From: JBBQXY01 sp051004815
GTDB taxonomy: Bacteria > Chloroflexota > Ktedonobacteria > Ktedonobacterales > Ktedonobacteraceae
Length of the DNA: 8,255 nt
Reading direction: 5' to 3'
Assembly: GCA_051004815.1 (NCBI GenBank)
Contig: JBPCJY010000066.1
Location: 1-8,255 of the forward strand
A program made the position numbers and the translations under genes. Positions 1 through 6,299 of the stretch are shown here, piece by piece. The notes beneath the pieces were generated by a model that did no database searches, was not told the DNA's origin, and saw only the letters and a list, made by a program, of their open reading frames with translations. Position 1 is the stretch's first letter. Each line of letters opens with the position of its first letter.

Positions 1-466
1 CCCCTCCTACCAACTCAACTTGAGCGAGCAAGGTAAAGGCTTCATCTCCCAGCACCATCGACACCGAGAGCGTTTCCAACCGTGCCGCGAACAGTCGTGC
101 CCAGCGCGGCAACGGCAACCAACAACACCCATCCCATAACGCCCGACCGTACACTAACCCATCCACACCATACACACATCCCATTCGTTCGGAAAGCCAC
201 AAGGCTAACGGCGATTGAAAGCATGCCCCAGGTTTCCCCACTGGTTCAAACTCTTTAGAACTCAGCCACGCACCAAAGTCTTCCAGGCGTATCTCCACTG
301 GATACACAACATCACCCCCTTGAAACAGCAAAGGGCAAGCGTGTTTGTCAACAACGGCTTGCCCTTTGATGCTATGCACAAACGCACGACAGTCACCATT
401 GCCTACAAAGCCAACAAGGAACACCACCTCACCACCAGAGATAGACCACGTCTCCTCATAGCCCCT
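1..466 (-). CDS. Unrecognised protein, 3' end cut by the left edge; 5' end uncertain and possibly frameshifted
   Basis: On the minus strand one frame stays open from 466 down to base 2, 155 codons, and runs off the window, so the C-terminus is missing. The predicted protein has globular composition, for example the stretches EVVFLVGFVGNGDCRAFVH, VVYPVEIRLEDFGAWLS and GDEAFTLLAQVEL. I do not recognise it. The order hydrophobic strand, then YPVEIRLED, is loosely like a PUA/EVE-type fold, but this is a weak guess. No in-frame ATG occurs before 184; GTG codons at 427 and 424 are possible starts without a convincing ribosome binding site. Just upstream, similar Gly/Trp-rich peptides appear in the two other minus frames (DPYLIGGGWDRSGWKW ending near 491, EDGCDGWMKG around 490-460). 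This suggests that the gene once began further right and suffered two frameshifts, or that the sequence has errors there. A 12-bp inverted repeat (329-368) lies inside it. Confidence 0.45.
329..368. repeat. Perfect 12-bp inverted repeat with 16-nt loop
   Basis: CAAAGGGCAAGC (329-340) is the exact reverse complement of GCTTGCCCTTTG (357-368), with 16 nt between them. It lies inside the minus-strand open frame, where it encodes part of the protein, so it is unlikely to be a terminator. It has no U-tract on either side. Confidence 0.75.
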
Positions 467-873
467 TCATCCATCCGTCACAGCCATCCTCACCACTTCC
501 AGCCCGACCTATCCCAACCACCACCGATCAAATAGGGGTCATTGGCAAGCCATTAGCCATATCCCTTGAGTCAATACCCGCCAGGAGACTCTTCACTAGT
601 TGCCAATGTTCCTACGCCCTTCCTCGCTTCACTCGCTTTGCTCTCACTCTGCATGGTCGGAAACCTATCGCTTTCTGATTCAGAAAACTCATTCCCTCGG
701 CTCTCACCTGTGCTTGCGCTGGCAGCTTCTCACGTCTTACCATCCATGCAGCCCATAGCTCCTGTGCTCGGCGCGGTTGTAGGATATTTTTAAGAAGGGA
801 GCCGGAACAGACCCGGCTATGATTTCCCGTTGTCCTATGGTGTTGGAGCTTACGCCCCCGCCGTACACCTGTG
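467..873. other. Region without a convincing gene
   Basis: About 400 nt in which I see no gene I would defend. Short frames exist on both strands but lack a ribosome binding site and recognisable motifs. A small inverted repeat AGCCGG/CCGGCT (800-805/813-818) has no T-tract. On the minus strand, 612-780 encodes a basic tail that faintly resembles the C-terminal extension of TnpB transposases: it contains KNILQ and later NQKAIGF, and ends at a TAG at 614-612. The rest of TnpB is absent, so I do not call it. The region looks like decayed intergenic DNA between two unrelated blocks. Confidence 0.5.
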
Positions 874-901
874 TTCAAGTTCTATGCATAGAATACTTGA
901 A
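874..901. repeat. 28-bp interrupted palindrome upstream of the XRE regulator
   Basis: A perfect 14-bp palindrome TTCTATGCATAGAA (880-893) is extended outward by TTCAAG (874-879) and its complement CTTGAA (896-901), offset by two extra bases TA. It lies about 50 bp upstream of the extended -10 element for the XRE gene. It may be a dimer-binding site or the relic of a mobile-element end; the sequence does not decide. Confidence 0.6.
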
Positions 902-904
902 GCA

Positions 905-970
905 ATAGGACTCTTTAACCACATAGCAGGACGTTTCAGGACGTTTTATGGTATACTAAAAGTGTCCTAT
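905..970 (+). promoter_or_regulatory. Promoter and operator-like repeats of the XRE-NUDIX operon
   Basis: An extended -10 element, TGgTATACT, lies at 949-957 with no good -35, which fits extended -10 promoters. Around it are repeated AGGAC half-sites at 907-911, 928-932 and 938-942, spaced 21 and 10 bp (about two turns and one turn of the helix). The last two are part of a perfect 10-bp tandem repeat CAGGACGTTT (927-936, 937-946). The inverted form GTCCTAT at 964-970 falls on the expected transcription start and mirrors ATAGGAC at 905-911. Helix-phased half-sites over a promoter directly ahead of a DNA-binding regulator suggest autoregulation. Confidence 0.55.
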
Positions 971-994
971 GTATTGCAGGAAATGGAGAAAATC

Positions 995-1768
995 ATGGCA
1001 AATGAACGACTCATTAGCGCAATGGCAGAAGCACACATTGATATTGAAGCCATCACAGACGAAACCGACGTTGACCCAAAAACTGTTCAACGTTGGTTAG
1101 GAGGACGTGTACCACATGCACGACATCGGTGGAAAATTGCGAAACTATTGAGAGAGCGAGAGGATTATTTGTGGGCCGACAATGATACAAAAGTAGCAAC
1201 TACTTCTGCCCAGACTGCTGAGATGGTTGCTCTTTATACGCATCGCGCACACGTACCAGTAAATCTCTGGTGGCAGCTTTTTACACAGGCACAAATCCAG
1301 ATAGATTTACTTGGTTACGCCATGCTATTCTTACCAGAACAACATCCAAACCTTATAACACTTCTGAAAGAAAAAGCACAGGCATCTTGTAAAATACGAA
1401 TTGCTGTAGCTGATCCAACATCTATTGATGTACAAAGGCGCGACGAGGAAGAACAATTAGGAGGAACATTACCGGCTCGCATTCAATCAACGCTCTACCA
1501 CTTTCGTAGTCTTCAAAACTGTGAAAATATCGAAATGCACTTTCACACAACACCCATGTATAACTCTGTTTTCCGTTTTGATAATGAGATGTTCGTCACA
1601 CCACATCTCTACGGTTTACACGGTTCAAAGGCCCCGCTCATGCACCTGCGTCATCTAGGTCCATACGGCCCGTTCGAGAACTTTGCCGCACATTTTGAAA
1701 ATTTATGGGCGACGACTACACCAGTGGAAAATATTTTGCCGTATAATACGAGGGATACGACAAAATAA
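995..1768 (+). CDS. XRE-type helix-turn-helix regulator with DUF5919-like C-terminal domain
   Basis: Predicted 257-residue cytoplasmic regulator. Residues about 3-62 form a helix-turn-helix of the XRE type. The core VDPKTVQRWLGG (26-37) is followed by RVPHARHRWKIAKLL (38-52) and EDYLW (56-60), a signature I associate with actinobacterial and Chloroflexota regulators. Residues about 75-240 match a DUF5919-like region: VALYTHRAHVP, LLGYAMLFLPEQHP, then H184 and YNSVFRFDNEM (189-199), ending in FENFAAHFENLW. This part resembles phospholipase-D-like folds but shows no complete HxK motif, so a sensing rather than catalytic role is likely. The start at 995 is chosen over the longer frame from 830 because GGAG (985-988) lies 6 nt upstream, the promoter at 949-957 lies inside the longer frame, and the HTH begins right after this Met. 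The NUDIX gene follows 19 nt downstream, probably in one operon. The ligand is unknown. Confidence 0.85.
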   Translation: MANERLISAMAEAHIDIEAITDETDVDPKTVQRWLGGRVPHARHRWKIAKLLREREDYLWADNDTKVATTSAQTAEMVALYTHRAHVPVNLWWQLFTQAQIQIDLLGYAMLFLPEQHPNLITLLKEKAQASCKIRIAVADPTSIDVQRRDEEEQLGGTLPARIQSTLYHFRSLQNCENIEMHFHTTPMYNSVFRFDNEMFVTPHLYGLHGSKAPLMHLRHLGPYGPFENFAAHFENLWATTTPVENILPYNTRDTTK

Positions 1769-1787
1769 ACACGCAGGAGCAAGATGT

Positions 1788-2255
1788 ATGAGAGTTGATT
1801 ATCTCAACAACCCGAATGCCCCAAAAGCAAATTCTTTAATTCCGGCAGCTTCCGCAGTTGTTATGAACAACGAAGGGAAAATATTGCTTCATCGCCGCAG
1901 TGACAGTAACACATGGTCACTACCGGGAGGAACAATGGAAATTGGAGAAAGCATCAGCGAAACAGTCAAACGCGAGGTAAAAGAGGAAACAGGACTGGAT
2001 ATAGAGCCAGAATATATCATTGGTATCTATTCAAACCCGGAACATATCGTCGCATATTCAGACGGCGAGGTAAGACAGGAATTTTCCATATGTTTCTCAT
2101 GTAAAATCGTGAGAGGAAATTTAAAGGTTAGTGAGGAATCTTTTGAATTAGCGTTCTTTACACCTCAAGAAATCGAACAACTGAACATGCATGAAGCAAT
2201 GAGGTTACGTATCAAACACTACCTTGAACACAAAAATCATCCAGTTATAACCTGA
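1788..2255 (+). CDS. NUDIX hydrolase
   Basis: A 155-residue protein of ordinary length for a single-domain NUDIX enzyme, which cleaves nucleoside diphosphates linked to another moiety with Mg2+ or Mn2+. The NUDIX box GX5EX7REUXEEXGU is complete at residues 48-70: G48, E54, R62-E63, E66-E67 and G69-L70 are all present, so the protein should be catalytically competent. It is preceded by LLHRRSDSNTWSLPGG, the usual strand and loop. The start at 1788 is supported by AGGAG at 1775-1779, 8 nt upstream; a longer frame beginning at 1683 would overlap the regulator gene and has no such site. It lies 19 nt after the XRE gene and probably shares its transcript. The substrate cannot be read from the sequence; the family includes ADP-ribose, (d)NTP and capped-RNA hydrolases. 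Its last 19 bases overlap the 3' end of the convergent HD gene. Confidence 0.92.
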   Translation: MRVDYLNNPNAPKANSLIPAASAVVMNNEGKILLHRRSDSNTWSLPGGTMEIGESISETVKREVKEETGLDIEPEYIIGIYSNPEHIVAYSDGEVRQEFSICFSCKIVRGNLKVSEESFELAFFTPQEIEQLNMHEAMRLRIKHYLEHKNHPVIT

Positions 2256-2848
2256 CTCTCTACCATCAGCCCATGCTTACGCAGCCGAAGTTGAGTGCGC
2301 CCGACAGAAAGAGAAATATAGGGCAAAGCCTTATGAAGAGCTTGAGTCACAACATCAGCGTCACCATAACGAGAAAAAATATCGGCTAAACGCTCTTTGA
2401 GAGTAACAGGTAAACCTACAGAATTCGTTGTCATATCGCAATAAGTTAGAGCATCAGCTACTACCGAACGCTCACAGGTAAACTCACTCAAAGCCTTTTC
2501 AAAACCCCGTAATTCAGCTTCAAAATAAGCACTTGAATGATAGGCAACAAGCGACCCAAGCCGCTCATAACCTAAAGAACGTACATAACACGCCCCATCG
2601 AGAGGATGAAACCCCGTCTTTTTAAGGGATGGAGCATAACCAATATCGTGCATATAAGCCGATGCAATCAAAAGTGCCTTATCTTCTGCATCAAAAATTT
2701 CACCTATCCAACGCGCTCTCTCAACAACGCCTTGAACATGCAGCCAGCGATTCCCAAGCGGAGCCAACAAGGATTCCGCATTCTCGGCAGCCCATTCAAC
2801 CAAACTTATATCAACTTTCACAACCGTACCGCCTTTATGGCAAGCCAT
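2237..2848 (-). CDS. HD-domain protein, probable metal-dependent phosphohydrolase
   Basis: A 203-residue soluble protein. HD-superfamily ligands are visible: H37 in RWLHVQGV, the H67-D68 dyad in YMHDIGYAP, and D138 in ALTYCDMTT. TGFHPLDGA (78-86) and VAYHSS (101-106) add further likely metal or substrate residues. This set is typical of an uncharacterised HD group common in actinobacteria; members are expected to hydrolyse phosphate esters or nucleotides. Start: ATG at 2848 has GAAGG only 3 nt away, while GTG at 2821 (protein beginning MKVDISLVEW) has AAAGG at a better distance and fits the conserved core more closely, so either is possible. The small gene at 2886-3185 lies 37 nt upstream on the same strand, probably in the same transcript. 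The gene is convergent with the NUDIX gene and overlaps it by 19 bp at the stop codons. Confidence 0.88.
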   Translation of the reverse strand: MACHKGGTVVKVDISLVEWAAENAESLLAPLGNRWLHVQGVVERARWIGEIFDAEDKALLIASAYMHDIGYAPSLKKTGFHPLDGACYVRSLGYERLGSLVAYHSSAYFEAELRGFEKALSEFTCERSVVADALTYCDMTTNSVGLPVTLKERLADIFSRYGDADVVTQALHKALPYISLSVGRTQLRLRKHGLMVESQVITG

Positions 2849-2885
2849 TAACCTTCATATGGATTAATGACCAGCACAATCACTT

Positions 2886-3185
2886 TCAGTTTTCCTCTTT
2901 ATCGTTCAACAACTTTTTCACTTTATCCGACAATTCATTAATGGGCATACCTTCAACAGATTGACGCACAAAACGCTTGCGGAGAGCAACGCGAGCTTTT
3001 TCTATCTCTAATGATTTTTGACCAAGAAAATGCAATATTTGCTCTTGCACTTCCTCAATTGTTTCACCTTGAAACGTATCAGAAGTTTGCTCTAATAGCT
3101 TGATATTCGCCATCCAAACGCCATCATGATACTTTGGCCCTTCATATTGATATAAGGCAGTGTCCTCATGCTCATTATTAACCAT
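2886..3185 (-). CDS. Small hypothetical protein, HicB-like N-terminal half
   Basis: A 99-residue acidic to mixed-charge protein. AGGAG at 3192-3196 lies 6 nt upstream of the ATG, a strong ribosome binding site. Residues about 21-55, from DGVWMANIKLL through TFQGETIEEVQEQIL, follow the strand-strand-turn-helix order of HicB-type antitoxins, where a G-x-T-x-E-E turn leads into a helix. The remainder (56-99) is helical and highly charged. No HicA-like toxin with its single catalytic His is visible nearby, so a toxin-antitoxin role is not supported; a stand-alone HicB-fold protein is as likely. It lies 37 nt upstream of the HD gene and is probably co-transcribed with it. Function unknown. Confidence 0.72.
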   Translation of the reverse strand: MVNNEHEDTALYQYEGPKYHDGVWMANIKLLEQTSDTFQGETIEEVQEQILHFLGQKSLEIEKARVALRKRFVRQSVEGMPINELSDKVKKLLNDKEEN

Positions 3186-3213
3186 CCTCTACTCCTATCG
3201 TGAATTTAGAAGA

Positions 3214-3243
3214 ATTGTACCCTAAACCGCCCAAAGAATACAA
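3214..3243 (-). promoter_or_regulatory. Possible promoter for the small gene and HD gene
   Basis: Read on the minus strand, TACAAT (3219-3214) is a good -10 element, with a weak TTGTAT (3243-3238) 18 nt upstream as a possible -35. A start near 3207 would leave a short leader of about 20 nt containing the AGGAG site. The -35 match is poor, so confidence is modest. The rest of 3244-3468 shows no gene I would call and no clear terminator for the methyltransferase gene that ends at 3469. Confidence 0.4.
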
Positions 3244-3468
3244 CCAGATAAGCCAAGTACTGGCAAAGCCATTATCCCAAGAGTGCCATTATTTCCCAGT
3301 CCAAAGAGGCATTGTGTAGTTGTAAGACAATTTGTTGGTTACATCCGACAAGAACTGCTTGGTTCATTCCCAACTGACATGCATATTCACCAATTTGTAG
3401 AGAGCACACAACAACGACTCTTACCAATGACAGCAACGGCTAAAGTCAGCTAAATCTTTACGAAGATG

Positions 3469-4488
3469 CTATGAAGGAGGTCGATCAAGGAAGAGCAGCC
3501 CACCAGCGCACTCTTCACACTGCATCTGACCGCCATGCCATTGTTCAAGGCACCAGCGTCCCACCGCCTTGAGCTTGTCAGGAGTAAACAACTGCTCGTG
3601 TCCATACGCCAATTCAGGTTCCCCAGGTTCGTATGGCACGCCAATAATAAGGCGATGAGAGGCAATCTCTAGTAAGTTCGTCAGCACCCGATACATGTCC
3701 GATTCATTGAAATGCTCAAGCACATGGAGCACCGTGACCGTATCAAATTGTCCCAACGCACACACATCATCAGTCAACAAATCCGCTTGCACGTATTGCA
3801 CAGCCGTCAAATGCCGTTCGCTGGCAATAGCCCTGGTCACGGGAAACGGTTCTGTCCGAATATCGGCCCCAACCACTGTTGTCAGTGTGGGGACCCGTTC
3901 AGCAACCACCAACGGCAAAAAACCAAACGAGCAGCCAGCATCCAAGAGACTGGCCCCAACCACCAGTTTACAGACACGTCGATATAAGGTAGCAAAGACA
4001 TCGACAGGAGAATCATAGTGAGGCGTATGACTATTGGCTGTGAGAAGGGTATGATAACGTTGCAGCGTATTGACGCCGAACAAGTGCCAGGCTTGTTCAG
4101 GGTTTTTGGGGCAGATCGAGCCGACAACAGCCCCGAAAACATCACCAAAACTCTCGACATTCGCCAGGATGCCAAGCGGTTTCAACTCTTCCATGAAATA
4201 CTGTCCCAGGTCGCTATCAATCGCTTTTGGTGAAAACCAATGGACAATCATTGTCGGCGCAGCAGTTTTTGTGCAGACGAGAAAATGCGGCGTTTCGTGA
4301 AGAGCATATTCCCCATCAATAAGACGTTGCTTCAAGGCTATGCGGTTAATGCGATAGGCATTGACTCCGATCATTTTGCCCATGGGAAAGGCCCGTTCCT
4401 GAAAACGCACCTGTTTGGGAGTATCGGCATGAGACAGTGAAGCGGAATTGCTCAAAAGTTTCTCCCGGAAACCTTTTGGAATAGTCAT
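3469..4488 (-). CDS. Class I SAM-dependent methyltransferase, faintly MftM-like
   Basis: A 339-residue cytoplasmic enzyme that should transfer a methyl group from S-adenosylmethionine. The Rossmann core is clear in the C-terminal half: motif I LLDAGCSFGFL (181-191), the acidic residue after strand 2 in VVGADI (D209), QADL with D236, and the strand-4 segment FDTVTVLHVLEHF (248-260). The N-terminal 170 residues form a separate domain with AWHLFGVNTLQRYH (133-146). The C-terminal LIIGVPYEPGEPELAYGHEQLF recalls mycofactocin-glycan methyltransferases (MftM type), but no mycofactocin gene is in the window, so the substrate is unknown. The start at 4488 is chosen because GGAGG lies 6 nt upstream; a longer frame up to 4557 would add a Cys/Val-rich piece lacking such a site. 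The gene is transcribed divergently from the methyltransferase-endonuclease gene; its transcription start is likely near 4560. Confidence 0.85.
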   Translation of the reverse strand: MTIPKGFREKLLSNSASLSHADTPKQVRFQERAFPMGKMIGVNAYRINRIALKQRLIDGEYALHETPHFLVCTKTAAPTMIVHWFSPKAIDSDLGQYFMEELKPLGILANVESFGDVFGAVVGSICPKNPEQAWHLFGVNTLQRYHTLLTANSHTPHYDSPVDVFATLYRRVCKLVVGASLLDAGCSFGFLPLVVAERVPTLTTVVGADIRTEPFPVTRAIASERHLTAVQYVQADLLTDDVCALGQFDTVTVLHVLEHFNESDMYRVLTNLLEIASHRLIIGVPYEPGEPELAYGHEQLFTPDKLKAVGRWCLEQWHGGQMQCEECAGGLLFLDRPPS

Positions 4489-4565
4489 GATCTTCCTCCG
4501 CATATTGTAACATACGACCGTTCTGACAAAGGTGAAACAGCATAGTACCAAACACATTTCTATGC

Positions 4566-4572
4566 TATTATA
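4566..4572. promoter_or_regulatory. Symmetric -10 element serving two divergent genes
   Basis: The 7-mer TATTATA lies between the divergent genes starting at 4488 (minus) and 4620 (plus). On the minus strand it reads TATAAT, a perfect -10. On the plus strand it reads TATTAT preceded by TGc (4563-4565), an extended -10. Neither side has a strong -35. Expected leaders are about 70 nt on the minus side and about 40 nt on the plus side. Overlapping symmetric -10 elements are known to drive bidirectional transcription in bacteria. Confidence 0.55.
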
Positions 4573-4619
4573 AGCGCAACATTCAGCAAACAGATAAATA
4601 GGTAGGGAGTACGTGTATC

Positions 4620-6272
4620 ATGAGTCCGCAGCCCATCACCCAAAACACCCTTTTTTATGGCGACAACCTCAACATCCTGCGCGAATATATTGCCAGCGAG
4701 AGCGTTGATCTCGTTTATCTTGACCCACCATTCAACAGCAACCGCAACTACAATGTGCTCTTTAAGGATGAACAGGGCATCGACAGTGAATCACAAATCA
4801 CCGCCTTTGAAGATACCTGGCACTGGAACGATATTGCCGAGCAAACCTATAATGAGCTAGTGACCCAGTCACATGATACTGTCTCCAAGATGATCGCATC
4901 CCTTCGCGACTTCATCGGCAGCAACCAGATGATGGCCTATCTGGTAATGATGGCAGTTCGCTTGGTGGAATTACATCGTGTATTAAAGCCAACAGGAAGC
5001 TTATATCTCCATTGTGACCCTACGGCTAGCCATTATCTCAAAATCATCTTAGACACCATCTTTGGAGTACAGAACTTCCGCAACGAAATTATTTGGAAGC
5101 GAACGAGCGCACATAGTGATACCAAACAAGGCAATGTCATTCACATGGGGCGCATTCATGATGTCATTCTTTTCTATACCAAGTCAGAGACAGCACGACG
5201 AACTGAAATTTACCAGCAATATAACGAGAAGTACGTCAATAGCTCCTACCGCCACATTGACGCGAATGGACGCCGTTATCGCTTAGATAATTTAACCGGC
5301 CCAGGAGGAGCCGCTAAAGGAAATCCCCAATATGAGTTTCTTGGCGTGACTCGCTATTGGCGATACAGCCAACTTCGGATGCAAGAACTTTATGAGCAAG
5401 GACGAGTTGTACAAACCAGACCAGGAGGAGTTCCCGCCTATAAACGCTATCTTGATGAAATGCCAGGAGTCCCCTTACAAGATGTGTGGGATGATATTTT
5501 TCCTCTCGGTTCACAAGCGACTGAACGTCTCGGCTATCCAACGCAAAAACCGCTTATGCTACTTGAACATATCATCAACACCAGTAGCAATCCAGGAGAT
5601 GTAGTGCTGGACCCCTTTTGTGGATGCGCGACCGCAATAGCCGCCGCCCAAAAATTAGGACGCAAATGGATAGGCATTGATATCACTCACTTGAGTATTG
5701 CCCTGCAAAAATATCGGCTTGAAGCCATGTTTCCAGGCATTCAATTCAAGATAGTAGGTGAGCCATCTGACCACGGAGCAGCCAAACAACTTGCCCAGGA
5801 CGACCGCTATCAGTTCCAATGGTGGGCCTTATCGCTCGTCAAAGCCAAACCACTGGGAGGCCAGGAAGGCAGTAAAACAGGCAAAAAAGGGAGCGACAAA
5901 GGCATAGATGGGGTTATCAGCTTCATAGACGACAATACTGGCAAACCAAAACGAGTGCTGGTACAGGTCAAATCAGGCCATGTGAAATCAGGTGATATAC
6001 GCGACCTGGTCGGAACGGTGCAGCGAGAAGATGCTGCTCTCGGTGTTTTCATCACATTGGAGCCACCGAGCCGTGACATGACCACCGAGGCAATCAGCGC
6101 AGGATACTATGAATCATCAGGGTGGAACCAGAAATACCCTCGTATCCAAATACGCACCATCACGGAGCTACAAAAAGGCGCAAAGATTGATATGCCGCCA
6201 CAATTCGGAACGTTCAAACAAGCAACAAAAGTGAAGCAGGATAAAGGGCAACAATCAGCGTTAGAGTTCTAA
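4620..6272 (+). CDS. Beta-class DNA methyltransferase fused to a C-terminal Mrr-like endonuclease domain
   Basis: A 550-residue protein that probably methylates adenine (N6) or cytosine (N4) in DNA and may also cut DNA. Methyltransferase part, about 8-375: the catalytic motif DPPF (35-38) comes first and the SAM-binding motif DPFCGCAT (331-338) last, the beta-class order. GYPTQKP (305-311) precedes the latter. The region between about 150 and 300 should hold the target-recognition segment. C-terminal part, about 395-520: GSDKGIDGVI with D430, then RVLVQVK with Q449 and K451, matching the D...(E/Q)xK active site of Mrr-type PD-(D/E)xK nucleases in its Q variant. The start is ATG at 4620 with GGGAG (4605-4609) 10 nt upstream, a slightly long spacing. 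The gene stands alone between the divergent promoter and the terminator at 6300-6346, with no separate restriction subunit. It could be a one-protein restriction-modification system. The recognition site is not predictable here. Confidence 0.88.
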   Translation: MSPQPITQNTLFYGDNLNILREYIASESVDLVYLDPPFNSNRNYNVLFKDEQGIDSESQITAFEDTWHWNDIAEQTYNELVTQSHDTVSKMIASLRDFIGSNQMMAYLVMMAVRLVELHRVLKPTGSLYLHCDPTASHYLKIILDTIFGVQNFRNEIIWKRTSAHSDTKQGNVIHMGRIHDVILFYTKSETARRTEIYQQYNEKYVNSSYRHIDANGRRYRLDNLTGPGGAAKGNPQYEFLGVTRYWRYSQLRMQELYEQGRVVQTRPGGVPAYKRYLDEMPGVPLQDVWDDIFPLGSQATERLGYPTQKPLMLLEHIINTSSNPGDVVLDPFCGCATAIAAAQKLGRKWIGIDITHLSIALQKYRLEAMFPGIQFKIVGEPSDHGAAKQLAQDDRYQFQWWALSLVKAKPLGGQEGSKTGKKGSDKGIDGVISFIDDNTGKPKRVLVQVKSGHVKSGDIRDLVGTVQREDAALGVFITLEPPSRDMTTEAISAGYYESSGWNQKYPRIQIRTITELQKGAKIDMPPQFGTFKQATKVKQDKGQQSALEF

Positions 6273-6299
6273 CGGCTTGCCATTTTCCTCATAACAGAA

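Noticed and set aside
215..535. Plus-strand 106-codon frame
   Set aside because: It is antisense to the better minus-strand open frame, has a His/Pro-rich, low-complexity composition, and has no ribosome binding site.
800..818. AGCCGG/CCGGCT hairpin as a terminator
   Set aside because: The stem is only 6 bp and neither strand has a U-tract after it.
566..878. Short frames on both strands (566-793 plus, 612-878 minus)
   Set aside because: No ribosome binding site and no complete domain. The minus one was considered as a TnpB tail and kept only as a finding.
830..994. An N-terminal extension of the XRE protein by 55 residues, starting at 830
   Set aside because: The extension contains the extended -10 promoter, the repeats and a palindrome, and has no ribosome binding site. 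GGAG is correctly spaced for the Met at 995.
1683..1787. A longer NUDIX protein starting inside the XRE gene
   Set aside because: The NUDIX fold starts well after 1788 and an AGGAG site is correctly placed for the Met at 1788.
3223..3451. Plus-strand frame open for about 75 codons between the small gene and the methyltransferase, encoding RHCVVVRQFVGYIRQELLG
   Set aside because: It has no usable start codon with a ribosome binding site and no recognised motif, and a frame of this length is expected by chance in the window.
3695..4440. Plus-strand frames across the minus-strand methyltransferase
   Set aside because: They are antisense shadows; the minus frame carries complete SAM-binding motifs and a GGAGG site.
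4489..4557. A 23-residue extension of the SAM methyltransferase to 4557
   Set aside because: No ribosome binding site upstream of 4557, and GGAGG lies 6 nt before the ATG at 4488.
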